Assembly (NCBI GenBank): GCA_003344405.1
Contig: NOWV01000172.1
Span: forward strand, 1-64,000
DNA: 64,000 bases
Direction of reading: 5' to 3'
Source of the DNA: Trichoplax sp. H2
Lineage: Eukaryota; Placozoa; Uniplacotomia; Trichoplacea
Both the position numbers and the translations under genes were made by a program. The notes under the pieces are model-generated. The model saw only the letters and a program-made list of their open reading frames with translations, was not told the origin of the DNA and did not search any database. Position 1 is the first letter of the stretch. Each line of letters opens with the position of its first letter. This document shows positions 11,201 through 25,000 of the stretch, in pieces.

Positions 11201-14200
11201 ATTTAGGAAATAAATTCTACAAATATTTATACAATCAAGGTTTTGTTATGTAAAATTAGAGCATCGCCACTTATATATTAATTCTCGGCAGCAAAATTTT
11301 GATATCGAAGTTTATCTAGTTTAAATTAATAATGTGTTCTATAAGAGAATAATCATTGATGCAGTGGATTGAATGATCAGAAAACTAATTCCTTTATCGG
11401 GATATAAATTAAAGTATAATGGTAGCGCCGTTATTAAATTAGCAGGAATCTACGGTAAGTTTTGGTAATAAAGTAATACTTACACAAATTTTAATAAGGC
11501 AATTTAGCTTGATCAACGACTTACCTTCCTTACTAAAGCATAATCTTTCGTCCTTTTAGTAACGTCCAGTAAAAACTTTAATATTAGGATTGTTATATTG
11601 AAAGATGGTCAACTCTGGTGTACGTTAAATAAATACATAGCATCCAAACACTCTGACGAAATATTTTGCTACACTATAAAGCAAATACATCTACTTTATA
11701 TTATCCAGATGAAATAATCTTGCAGAAACCGCAAAAAAACTGGCAATAGTTTGACTTGATGAATAAATTTCACATTCTAGTCTCTAAAGTCAATATCAAA
11801 AGCAAAATTGCCTCGTAACTATTAATGCCAACTTTAGCTTCAACTTGCTGTAGGAATAGATAGAACTACTACAATTTATAAAATTTACTAGTAAATATCA
11901 CCATTAAAATAGATTAATGTAACGATAGCTCAAGAGCCTGATAGCCAAAGTTAGGGCTTCCTTGTAGAATTAAATATTGTAACAATTGTAGTTTTCATTT
12001 CCAAGTTGAAATTAAAATCCACTTCGAGAAATAGATTATTTTCACTATCCAAATAAAGCAAATGTTATTAACCGATTTGGATATGATATAACATGAGTCA
12101 AGACTACAAAGACATCATAATATACTAGTTCAATAACCTGTCACATTGCTGACGGATTGTGACTCTTACCGTTTTTCATATCACTCTTGTAAATATGTGA
12201 GAGTATTGTAATTGTTGACATCACACAATTTATCCGCTTATGATTTTATCGCTTGGAATATAGTGCCGGAATTATCCTAATCCTTTTTCCGTATTTTATT
12301 TTACTGCTAGACATTATATCACCATTTATAATTCTATCTATTAAGTCGATTACTCGAACAAACATGCTGTATTTCGGTACTCTAATGAGATTTATCCTAT
12401 TCTACATATTTCAATTTCAATTTTAGAATATTGACGTACTTACCTTCTATAAAAGACAATATTTTCGTCAATATATTGCTATCCTTATATCTAGTAATAC
12501 AGTTAAGATCTAAATCTAGCGAACTCTTCCAGTTAGTTATTTACGTTTTTTTCATAAAGTTCTGAAGTGATAAGAAATCAGTTTGTCATTGGGTTAGCAA
12601 CAATGTTTTTATTTCCCCGAGCGATGAAAACAGATATTATTTATGACTGTTAGGTAACAAAGCATGTTTTGATCATCAACTGTGGTAGTTAATTCAAAAT
12701 ATTGTTATTATGATACTAAACGTATACAGATATAAACACTTAAAGAAATTTTTTAGTTAAAAGAATATAGGTTCATAGGGTGTAATAAGTTTGAACTACT
12801 CTTATTACTCCTACTTATTGCTACTTCTGGCACCTCCATGGGCAGCGATGCAAATAAAATTATTTATTTTTTTAATTTGGAGAAGTAATTGTCTATTTTG
12901 CCTTGTGATGCCACATCCGACGCAGATTATAAAACTTTACTCCTTACTTATAATTAGATTTTCCTAACACAATGAAACTGTTTATATTCCAGCGATCTTA
13001 AGATATCTATCTTATTTTTTTAAAGAATTTAATATTCTTATCTGGCAAAAACTCAGATATGTCGGCACAGCTGCTTACAACAATTAATAACTTTAGATCT
13101 TTACATTTTCTACATTAGTTGGTATGATAGCATAACTTCTACAATAAGTATGAAACAAGATGGTCTTAAGCTCAAAATATGACTGCGTAGCTATTTGATA
13201 TTATTTCGAATTTTTTCATTTCTTTACAAGAAATAAATAATTCGTATGTGATCTACATGCAGTATAGAGCCAAAATAATTACATATGATATGAAGTTGAA
13301 ACTAATGCAGTTCAATTAATTTCACTTGTCAATTTTGACTTATCGCCTACCGGTAGCGCTTACTGTATTAATAGTATGATTCTTGATGCCTAAATCTAGG
13401 ATTTTAAAATGTTATATTAAGACCGTCAATATGAAGAATTTCGGCAATTTGCATAATGCCTAGTCAATTTGCAAAATTCCTACTCGGTTTGCATAATGTC
13501 TAGTTAATTTACAATAAGGCAATATCATACCTTATATGCTTTAAAATTATCAAGTATTAGGTCTTATAGAATTTATCTCAAGTAGTTGCACGAAAATAGA
13601 GTTGCAGTGAATTTATTAATGGTTTAAATTCTCGGGAATGTTGATACACTAAACAGTCCAGGATTGCAAGCGACTAAGGCGCACATGTAGTACATGCACT
13701 AATGGGAAAACTATTGACTGTAGGATAAATTTGGATGAGGTAATGAATGAATACTGTGGCATTTATATAGCATCCCCTAGCGCGCAATTTGATAATTCTA
13801 TTCACGACGAAGACATACAAGTATTGCTACGTTTAGTCTAAAAGTCAAGATTTTAATGCTATCAAAAATTACAAAATGCCAACACACGGATATGTTTAGT
13901 ACATATTCTTGATAAATTTTCTAATTAACTTTTACTTGACTTCATTATCCCATTTTTCTATTAATATAATGACTATTAAAATCAACTACTAAAATTGATA
14001 ACATCCTAAACGATTGTTTTCTACAATTTTATATCTTTGCATAGATATTATTTTTCATAATAATATAATTCACTTCCAAATATTTATTAGTAAATTGAAG
14101 CACTTAATAGTAAGGAAATTGTCACACTGATGAAAGTAAAATAAAAGTCAAAACTGTCTAAGTTTATCCTCGATATCAATATAACCATAGTTCTTTCTGT

Positions 14201-17200
14201 TATCTTTTTGAATTAATACTTCAGTTACAGTAATACTACTTCAATAATGAAAATTTAATTTATAGCGTTGATAGAAATGTCGAAACAAAAATAGCCATAA
14301 TAGAAATGACGTCCTAAAGCTTGGATACCGCAATATTGGTGATTTATAATGCTAAATAGTTAAATGTAAGCTGCTTTCACGGTACTGTATATCCCATCCC
14401 ACATTCGGTATTTTAACGATCACTATTACAATATCATCTAGACAGGCTTATACCCATCAATCCGGTCACTATTGATATAGCTGTTCTTCATTCTTTTCAA
14501 TAATAATTGATTTATAATCTGCTTTCTGTTTAAGTTCCATCTAAAGAGTTCTGTTACGTCATTGATGTCGAGAATAGATTACAGAAATTGCTAACAATAC
14601 AAGGAAATATCAATATTAGTTTAATTATGATGATAAAAGTTGCATCAAAAGAATAAGTTCTCAAGCTATTAAGCTAATATGTAAATTGGTATTAATTCTC
14701 TCGATCCTGCACGTTGAATTAAATACGCTATCTACGTCTTCTTTAGATCATCTCTCAGTTAAAGAAATAAAATTTGATGTCTTTTACACTCTCAATTACC
14801 ATCGGCCATATAAAAGTATTAAGGTAAGATAATATTAACTAGTACTGATTTAAACGAGAAGTTAAATCATGCCTTATTTCAATTAGCCAAGAATCATTAT
14901 CAGCGCGGTATGCGGTTATAAGTTTTTTCGTTTTAATTTTCATCAATCCTATATTAGCTTACGAAATTAGGTTATTTAAGAATCTTTAAAGCAGCTTCAA
15001 TCTCGTACATAGAAAATCCTCCAGTACTCATAAAATTAACGTAATTTAATCAATATCTGTGCCATTATATGTATAGAGGAGAAATTTGAAGCTTATCAAA
15101 GCCATCTTCATGCACTTTTAATGTACTCAAATGGGATAATCTAATTACATTCGCAATAAAAATATAATTTAAATTTAGGTATCAGTAGATAAAAAATCAC
15201 GTCAATTAGCTAACAATGTTTGACGTAAAAAAATTAATATTTGTGAGCGTTTTTCTCATCAATAACTGGAGCGGTACTAATGTAGCTTTAACGCCTACGG
15301 CACTATGTAGTGCTCTGTGACAGTGCCAGAAGTAATCATTATCTAGCACTGAAGATTATGATAATATTTACAACATTTCTTAGATATAATTTCAAGATAA
15401 ACCCATGAGTTTACGGTAGAAATTTTGATTACCCTTTAAATATCCTGATTATCTACCTTGCTCTCGTACGTATCAGATTAAGAGGTTCTTATAAATTTTA
15501 TTCATTAACACAGATAATAGTATAATAGCTACAGTACTCGATATCTATCTTCTGATTTTTAAAAGTTTCAGTGTCAACATCAAATATTTAAGATTCACAA
15601 AATTATCGGCGGTAATTAAAGCTAATATGGCACACTGTTGGGTAAAAATTGATGACATCAAGAAAGAGCACTTATGATCTACGTACGTTTATAATCAAAG
15701 TATCCAAGCACCTGCAATATTTGTAAAGTAGAAATTATTAAGTTCTGAATTCGAGACACTTAGACTAACACAGCAGTAATTATTAATAATTAGGGAGTAC
15801 CACTTAAGACGTGAAAGTACATTAAGGTTGCTTCTACTGGATACCGTTAACTGTGTAAATATCTTATTCTATAGATTTCGATGGTACATTAAAACGGTAT
15901 TATCAGTAAACAAAGTCGCTGTATACTGGTACTAGGTAGTCAGTTAGAACGAACACTAATCTAGTAGAAAGGGGTTTGACGTTTTTAAACCGCACCTGTC
16001 GAATATTCTACCTTCGATAATATTACTTTATTTCCGAAGTATTATCTTGCAAGGTAAAATTAAAAGTTCATTTCTAGATTTTAACCACACCTTCTTTCTG
16101 TAGTGTTATTTTAAATTGAAAAATACAGTCCTCTAATATCATTTTTATTGAAATTGTACATATCTTCAGAAAAATGATTCAATTTATTTTCTGATTAATA
16201 TTCAAAATTTAATGGGGTCGAATATGAAAGATTAGCTATCAAATACTAGTTACTGGTGAAAGTTATTACGAAATAACAATCGCGCATTTCATCTAGAATT
16301 AAATAAATTATTCCTTCAGGCTCGTATTCTCAGAATAACAAAATTTTCGGATATCTTGTATAAATCTATTTACACCTATAGCGCCATTACGCAAAGTTAA
16401 TATAGAAACTATTCACATCCGGTAGAAATTGAAAAGTAGTTCCCTTGAATTTATTATGATCGTTCTACACCCAATTCTTTTTTATGTATTAGAATACAAT
16501 ATAGCTCTATCAAGCAAAAACAATATTTTGAATACGCTTATTTATAGATTGTAGGCTAACTAGAGAGTAGACTCATTTATGAACAATTTATTTCTATACT
16601 AATAGATTAAAAACATATAAAAGCATATATCAGTCAAATTTTTGTAATGTTAACAATTTTACGAATATAATGTCACTATATATCTTGCAGTACAATTAGT
16701 TACCGGTAGGACAAAAGAAGATAAATGACCAAAAAAATTTGTTCATACAGGAAAACTAATATTACTAATGAATTTTATCTCTACATAATGACCATATTTA
16801 GACTAACATTAAGATTTTGCTCATTATGCAATGCATAAGTGTGTCACTTATCTATCAACGCTGCATCTAATATTATAGCATGCGCCGTACAATACAAAGT
16901 TATTGTGGCTCTTAACCCTAAATCGCTCTATCTTTTGAGTCCTGTATCAAATATTATGTCTTCTAAGAACATATTGACAGCATTATCCAACATTATATAT
17001 CTTCTCTTTGCTGAATAATAACACTATAAATAAATAGTTCGTTATTTGAAACTGAAAGGAAAATTTCTGAAAAATATTACAAATTATATTGATAGAGTTA
17101 TAAAAGACAAAAATAAGTATCTACGTTGAAAAAGTGAATTATTAATGACTATAATGAGTTTGAAGAATAACCTAATATCGGCTAAAATTTTATGATGTAT

Positions 17201-20200
17201 TGTAGACAAACAGAAAATTCTAAAACGATATACTAGTGAGTGTTACAGGAAAAATTTATACAAATTATCAGTCTTAAATATTTAATCCCTTATTGTCCTA
17301 TATTTACGTCGTCTAATTTAGGGATAAAGTGGTTAGTCATTTCAGTATTAAAAATTTGACTATTACTATAACACGCTGATATTTGAAAATTAAAAACTAT
17401 ATAATTTATTCTTGTAATAGCAAAATCTTTTTTCATTGTTATACTTGAAGCTTAAACCGTTATATTGTAGCTTGATCAGAGTGTTTTACTTTCGTTACTA
17501 TATATGCATATATTACCCATATCTTGATTAAATCATCGAGTATCTTAAAGTTTGTGTAATACACTGGAATTTAAAGTATTTTAAATTGACTGGAATCGAA
17601 AATTTAATTGCAGCAAATTGAATTAAAACATTTGTTAGAAAATATTTTTTTCATCCCGAAATAAACTATATTACTTTCATCATTATTACTCACTATTTCC
17701 TTATAAATCTGGAATGTACTATTGTTACAAGCACAATAGGCATTATATTTAATAGAGCATATCTAATAGAATATCGATTCATATTGTTCCAGCACAGTGT
17801 ACAGTTCCTATTTGGTATATCAGCTGGCACATTCAATAAGTCTAAATTAATTAAAATTTTTAATCCGTCAATTTTTCTATAGATTAAACTGTATCATACC
17901 AGGTGCTTAAGAATTAAAGATAAGATAACAGATCAATTACTATCGAATGTTGATATTGTTTATATTCGATTACTTTTAAGTTTATTAAATGGGCCTAATA
18001 TAGCACCACTTTTAAATAATTTCAGATCAATACATCTAAGTATCATATTCGTTTTACATAAATACAACGAAATAATTTTTTACTACAGCTTGAGTAATCG
18101 TATCATTTGCGACATTTTTAATTCAAGAATTGTAGTATGTCTAATACAGGTTTCAAAGATAAAGTCATTTCAATGATTAATAGATTAATCAAAGGCGATT
18201 TGTTTGAACCTATTACTGTCACTCTCAGAGCTTACTTGTTTGATATACACACTTAGGTGGCATGATCGAGAAATTGAGTTTACGGCAGTATTCTACTTTA
18301 CCACTCAACTTCGATTTGTAACCTTTTAATTATTCTATAAAGCTATTATGTTCGTAATAAATTTACTTTTATACTTCATTTTTACCATGAACTATGACAT
18401 AATACAGTAACTCTTCTTTCAAATTTGTCTTTAGCCTTTATTGTCACAATACTGGCTAGGTAGTAAGCGTCACAAATAAAGTAAACTCATCTACAACAGG
18501 ATCATGTTTTATTAAAATTACATTTACTTACTCCATCGTCTTAATAAAGGTTCATTTAAACGCTGTAAAAAATATAACTAGTTATTGCGAAAATCTATTA
18601 TGGTAATTGGATCTAAGAGTAATAGAAAGTATTTAAATTTTAATTTCTCCTTTATTCTATTACCATGTACTATAACTATGTTTATTTTAAAATTAATATT
18701 ATGGAATACGCTAAACAATAAGTTATCAATAAGAAATGATTGCTCTCAGACATATTATCGGGTTCTGTGATGGACATTTGTAAGCCAACAGAATAAATGA
18801 TAATAGTGACTTATCATAAAACTCATACACACATTATCCGCTCGCTACATCTACTCAACTTAAATTAGCAGATGCACAATTTCAGTTTTAAAAGCAACAA
18901 TAGTTTATCTAAAAACTTATGAAACATATGAAAAATAATGGTAACCCTAACTTAATAACGCTAATGGGAAACGTTGTACCCAAACGAAAAGATGTATCCA
19001 ATAATTTGGATAAATTATTGAATAAGTGTTATTACGTTGTTATATTCTACTTTTCATACCTAGCTATACGCAAAAGAATTTATGGTTAAAGCCATATATA
19101 TCATAATCTAGGCTTGTCTTAATTACGTACCCTAAAATATTCAATGATTACCATAAAGATGTAAATATAACTATCAAAATAATACAAATTTTGTCATTTT
19201 AGACCTTCCAGAAATAAACTTGCGAAAACAGATAAAGAGATGCTCTTGTTATTGTCATTTACGATAGCTCTGATTAAAATTAACTTCCTCTATTGAGGTA
19301 TAAGTATACACGATATTGGTAGATCATATTAACTCCGAAATATTGATCCTGAAGATTATGTATAAAAAATTAATCAATAATCCTTCTGAAAGCATTTCCG
19401 AAGCTATAATTAAAATTTAATACCTTGCAGCTGCCGATTATAGTTGAAAACAATATTCTAAGAAGCACTTTATATTATCATTTCCATTAACTACTGAAAA
19501 ATTTACCTGAAATACAGAATTTAGGGGTTCCTCTATAAAGAGGATAAGATCGTAGTAATGTGCATCTATGGCATTTGATGCTGGATGTCACCCAGTGAGT
19601 AAAGGAATATTAATACGTGTTAATTCTCTTAGGCAGGGGTAGTAATTTTCCCTTCCGTATTTCCATCTGGTGGCTAAATGTTTAAAATAATTTTAATAGC
19701 CCCAAAATAATATAAATTTTATATTTATTGATTCAACCCTTAAGGCTACCTTCAATATTATTATTCGAAACATAAAGATACTTTGGCAATATGCTTAGTT
19801 TAGGTAGCACTTTTTTAGGAAAGGATATCAATAAGTGTCGTAAAATAATTTATTGACATATATTGTTACAAGAAATAAAAGAAAGAAGATTATCAAGCCA
19901 TCCAATTGATTGTATAATTGAATTTATTATCGGAATTATAAAATAATAACGAACTCCATTCTGTTATCTATTCTGGGTCAAATTGTTTAATACTACTGAA
20001 TATGACATTTTTTCTATTTAATAGATGAAACTGTCAGCTTCCTTGAAAAATTGATAACTGATATTTTATATTTTTATTACTTCTCTTCCTACTATCAATT
20101 TAGAATTACGAAATAGAATAATTTGATCGAGCAACAGCTTTCTATCTTGTGAGTGACTCGAAGAAATTACCATCACGATACTGGCCTTGAAATAAAAAGA

Positions 20201-20473
20201 AATATTCTCAAAGAAGTCGATATTGTCACTGCAGATACCAGAATCTGACTAAAAGATCCTTCTTTCTGCTACTATTTCAATTTTCGATTTTCTCTTAGGT
20301 TATTATTACTTCGATTATACACATAAAACAGCCTAAACTAGCGTAAATTGCTTTAGCTTATACTAAGTTTTTGATAAGCGTGCAAGAAAATCGATTATTT
20401 GATTTAAAAATTAGACTGTAACATCCAGCAATTTTCTATCAATTACTTTTTTCCCGGCTAGTGGATTAAAGTC
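8265..20473. other. 12-kb gene-poor AT-rich stretch
   Basis: I found no confident gene on either strand. Items seen: a 20-bp minisatellite (13446-13520), an inverted repeat at 18999-19020 (CAATAATTT/AAATTATTG, 4-bp loop), a long imperfect hairpin at 16009-16056 (TACCTT and GATAATA arms), and a short minus-strand frame at 9672-9875 of unknown nature. Small exons of an AT-rich gene could have escaped reading by eye. Confidence 0.45.
13446..13520. repeat. 20-bp tandem repeat, about 3.7 copies
   Basis: The unit is close to AATTTGCATAATGCCTAGTC, repeated at 13446, 13466 and 13486, with a partial unit from 13506. Copies differ at a few positions. Confidence 0.75.
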
Positions 20474-21952
20474 ATGGCAGCATCAGCTTTAATTAGCGAT
20501 TTAGCTACTACCAGTTCAAGTTGGAAACATACCTTTCCTAGCAATTCAACGGCTACAGACACTCTTTCTAACCCTCAAGGTATTATACAGAAGCGAGCCA
20601 GTGGTATAACAACTGACCAGGAGTTAATTAATAAGACACTACCAATCTTAATTGTTAGCTCGATATTAGCTCTAATAAATATTATCGTTAATACTTCAGT
20701 GTTGGTCTTAATACTAACCCGAAGAAAGCTGCGTGTTGTAGCCAATGTTATTATGGCCAGCATGTTTCTGAGCCATTTATGTTATTCATACTTTTACACG
20801 ATACCTTATGTTACTTATAAAGCTATCGATATTTCAAGTCGTATCCAACTAAGTCCTTCAAGTAACATTTATTGTATCATTATGCTATTTGTCCTTCCTA
20901 ATGTTATGCCTCTCAATATGAACTTACACATTTGTGCTATTGCAGCAACACAATTTATCAGTATTTCAGCTCCTTTTTTCTATCAAAATGTGCTCATAAA
21001 TGGTAAACCAACTATTTTTATTATCGTTGGCTTGATATGGTTTTTATCGTTTTTCATCGGTTTTATGCCATTTATTGTTGGATTATACCACTGGGAGTAT
21101 AAATATTGTGTGCCCAAAGTCAAAGAGGAAAAGGCGGCACTTTTAATTCCTTGGAATTATTTTATAACCATCTTTCGTTTCGCCTTGCCGTTTCTGTTTA
21201 TTTGCTTATTTTATTTCAGAATTTATTGCATCGCAAGGCAAAAATCAAATAATCAACTAAATCATGCATCCGATAATGTTACCCAACGAGTGAATGCTTG
21301 CAAAGCTGCTAAGGTCATTGGTGTAATTATTGGTGTTTTTATAGTTTGTAAACTACCGCGAGATGCTACCAATATCATCCGCATTGCCGCTCATAATTAT
21401 ACTGATCCAGATCTATTCCTGCAGGTACATTATTGGTGTGAATTTGTTGGAATTTATGCAAGTTCTATTATCAATCCAATTCTCTATACCTATTTAAATC
21501 GATCCTTCCGCAATGAAGTTACACTACTCATAAGACGTTATAAAATCAAACGAGATAATCGGTACCTTTGTCAAAAAGATAGATCATCTCATTTAAAAAG
21601 CAAATCACAAAATAGCAGAGATGCTTGTGTTCGTCAACTCGACAATAAGACCAGTAAAGCAGAGTTACTTTCAAATCATGGCAAAGTATCTAAAACAAAT
21701 ACATCTTTACGTCAAACATTAAATGAAAGTAGTAGCGGTTCTAATATTCCAGGCAATCCTGCTATAGATATTTCAGTATCCAATCATCAGTTCACTAAGT
21801 TATATTTTGATTCTCCTATGGCGACAGAAAAATGCCATAATGGCATAATTGCAACCCCTCACGGAGACCATAATAATGGAAATTACTATAATGATGAAAA
21901 TGGTGATGATATCTGCAGTCTTCTCCAATCAAGTTATGAAACAGTAGTTTAA
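20474..21952 (+). CDS. Rhodopsin-family (class A) GPCR with altered DRY motif, receptor 1
   Basis: A single intact exon encodes 492 residues with seven predicted membrane helices: about 54-81, 88-114, 133-163, 178-205, 224-252, 276-303 and 317-341. The N-terminus has several N-x-S/T sites. Cys134 (TM3 start) and Cys212 (loop 2) are placed for the usual disulfide. TM6 has CKLP in place of CWxP, TM7 has NPILY (NPxxY type), and a basic helix 8 follows. The end of TM3 reads ATQF where the DRY/ERF motif should be, so the arginine at 3.50 is Gln160; the paralogue at 41069 keeps ERF. The tail is long and Ser/Asn-rich and ends ETVV, a class I PDZ ligand. The start ATG follows GTC with an alignable paralogue start. 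The ligand is unknown. It is a surface receptor, probably of a lineage-specific intronless family. Confidence 0.9.
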   Translation: MAASALISDLATTSSSWKHTFPSNSTATDTLSNPQGIIQKRASGITTDQELINKTLPILIVSSILALINIIVNTSVLVLILTRRKLRVVANVIMASMFLSHLCYSYFYTIPYVTYKAIDISSRIQLSPSSNIYCIIMLFVLPNVMPLNMNLHICAIAATQFISISAPFFYQNVLINGKPTIFIIVGLIWFLSFFIGFMPFIVGLYHWEYKYCVPKVKEEKAALLIPWNYFITIFRFALPFLFICLFYFRIYCIARQKSNNQLNHASDNVTQRVNACKAAKVIGVIIGVFIVCKLPRDATNIIRIAAHNYTDPDLFLQVHYWCEFVGIYASSIINPILYTYLNRSFRNEVTLLIRRYKIKRDNRYLCQKDRSSHLKSKSQNSRDACVRQLDNKTSKAELLSNHGKVSKTNTSLRQTLNESSSGSNIPGNPAIDISVSNHQFTKLYFDSPMATEKCHNGIIATPHGDHNNGNYYNDENGDDICSLLQSSYETVV

Positions 21953-22085
21953 TTGCGTGATATCAGTATGATGATAACACAGCAGACAGCTTAGTCTCCT
22001 GTAAATCATTATATAGCCACTAACTACCGATATATACTGGTAAATGATCAGTAAATATAACCAATAGCTGGTGCATTAGATGATT

Positions 22086-22091
22086 AATAAA
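22086..22091 (+). terminator. Candidate polyadenylation signal of receptor 1
   Basis: AATAAA lies 134 nt after the stop codon. The paralogue has AATAAA at nearly the same distance (138 nt) in the similar context ATTAATAAAA, which supports both. Confidence 0.4.
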
Positions 22092-25000
22092 ATAGTTTTA
22101 GCTTCCAGGTAGTCAGTTTCCGATGGATTTTACAGATATAACCCCATAATAATGATCTATACCTAGATAGCTACAATTTGGCTAATAAATGGTGTTTTGG
22201 GATTAATATCTTTTATCGATTAAAAACTGCTTAAAGTTCAAAACGACTGATTACTATCTACATAATGGTCAGTGTAAATGCTATTTTGATTTAGCAATTA
22301 GAACATCCTTCGATCAGTTTAATAGCCTGATTAAAAACGTCAGTGAATGCGGTATACTGTAATGATAATTATCATCGTTGCACCCAATGATATTTCTCAA
22401 AGAAACTTCTAAAACCAATTACTGGTATAAATTAATATTATTAATGTATTGGTTATTCGCATTAATGATAATTCTATGCAGGAATTGGATACTTTATTTA
22501 AAAATTGTAAATTTTAGATACATTTCAGCACTAGTTCGCATATCTAATTAGATAACTGAAGTTAACTTTAATAAATACATTATCTTGATCAAATGCTACC
22601 CTACAATTTTAACACCGATCTTGTCACTTTATTACAGGTGATTATTACCGAAGGTTTGTAATGCTAAAAATATCACTGCTCAGCATATCCTTTTTCTTTT
22701 TCTTCTTTAACTGTTTACAGTCAACATTTTATTATAATTGTGATGTGATACCAACATACACGAGTTTATTTAATAATTCATTAGTCATATCAATCAAGAA
22801 AATTTAATTCATATGGCAGGATTGAATCATTTCTATTCTTTACGCTACAATTACTTTGCTTCAGTATGTCATTAGGTATTTTAAACTCATGTTTGAAATC
22901 CTGAATGCTAAATTTCGCATTCTATAAGATGATAACTAGCATTTATGATCATAATTATAAAATAAATACAATTCAGAGCAGGCTTCGATTAAGCTTCGTC
23001 GAGAAAAAAATTTCTATTTCAAATGATATTCATATTATGATTTGATACTGATTGATGAACCTTGTACTATTGTTATAACTGTAAACTAGGACTGTTTAAA
23101 AGTAATAATATTTTAGGCATAACACTTATTGATTAATACTATATGCGTATGGATATTCAATCAACTTGTTTAATTTAATATAATACCGTAATTTTAATTG
23201 TGAAATCATTTTAAGGACAATTAAGCATTCTAAATTCATGCAATTGTATAAAACAGCACGTACCTTCAAGGTACCGCTCCACGTAGGATTTCCTGTTTCT
23301 TTCATGTTCCCTATTGCCATGACGTTTTATTGCATTATAAATTGATTTTAAATATTCAATCCATTTCTTCATTATACAATTTACAATAATAATAATAGAG
23401 AAATGTTTTGTCCATCTTAATATTATAATGATAGCGAGTCAGGTAATAAGTTAAAATTAGAATTTGCTACTGATTCTAACATTTTGCCTTAGAGTTAAGC
23501 GTTGCAAACAAAGCAATGATAGATAAACTCTTCATCAACGCTTATTAGTATAGGTGTCGTTCACACTGTACTATTTAAACTTTATTAAATAATCTAATAT
23601 TATCACTAAGCTCACCATATATCAGGTTTTCTGACTACGAGTATTTCCATTTATTTAATTCGAATTTAATAAAAACCTTAGCCTTTGAAATGTCGGAAAA
23701 AAATTTTATTTCATTGAAAAAACTTTTTGAAGTAAATACTGTCTTATAGATTACTCATGCTATTATTTAATATCATAGGTGCCTACCGGTAATTATCAGC
23801 AGATTCACTTTATTAGTCAACAATAGTAAAGAAAAATTTACATAATAAGGTGTTCTGAACTTTGATCAATTAATTTTATATTATCAAAGGTCAATTACTT
23901 CATCACCGATTTTTGCTGGATTCTTTATAAAGTATTCCATATCTATAGTATTTATAGAAATATACATTTGTATGATATAAATTATGATCAATGCTTGCCG
24001 ATACGTGCATATAAATATGTTCACGATATTTAATTATAAGTTCAGTACAATATTGCTTGAAATTATTCAATAATACTGTACCACTGCTGTACTATAGAAA
24101 AGCTGTTGATCCGAGTTTGTACCAAAATTTTCGAATTAGGTACTCTTTCGACGGCATGACTTAGTCACTAGATACAGATATTGAGTTCATTATATGACAA
24201 CAATAAATATCAATAATTAAGGCTAGCGATCAGTTAGGGTTTAACGGAAAATACACTCTTAAATTACGTTAATATCACGTAGTAGTATTATATAGACTTA
24301 AGGTGTAACTAGCTTTAGCGATCCTATCTAGCTCTTATTATACTTACAATAGTTAATGCCTTACGTCCTTCAAGCGATCTATTTTATTTGAATATGCCTT
24401 ATACAATTACTGAACTATAAAGCAAATAAGTAGAAGTAATTTTATCAGATTGCAACAATTTCTGAGCTCTATATTCGTTTACAATTATTTAATCAATTGA
24501 CGTCAGCTCTGAAAGAACTTTTACACTTTAATTGCATACATCCCGATTATAAAGTTCTACTGTTATGTTGATTGAATATTTTCTATTTTTATAAGATTCG
24601 TTTCATGTAGAAATATATTGAAGGAAATTGATTGGTCATTAATATTCTTAAGAGTTAATTAGTTTCATTGTGTAGTTATGGACCGAGTCAATCTCATCTG
24701 TTTAAAGCATATTCATTCTATCGGAGCTAAAATTTATTATGGTGGTCATAGTTTAACAGTGACCTTAAATGATGTCTTTGGGGATGTAGACCTTTTAATC
24801 AAGAAATTCTTACAGTGAATTGGGAAGATACAATAACCAAACGACTACAGATTTCCTATATATAAATTCATGAACTCGTAATACTAAATAATAATTTTAC
24901 AATTATTCGCAATTATAGTTTAATTTTTCTATCCACTACGCTGATATTAGAGACTGTAAAGTTCGTATTAACGTTCGTATAATACGTCATAAAAACTGCT

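Noticed and set aside
13446-13520. CRISPR-like array
   Set aside because: The 20-bp units are directly adjacent with no spacers, and the genome is eukaryotic. It is a minisatellite.
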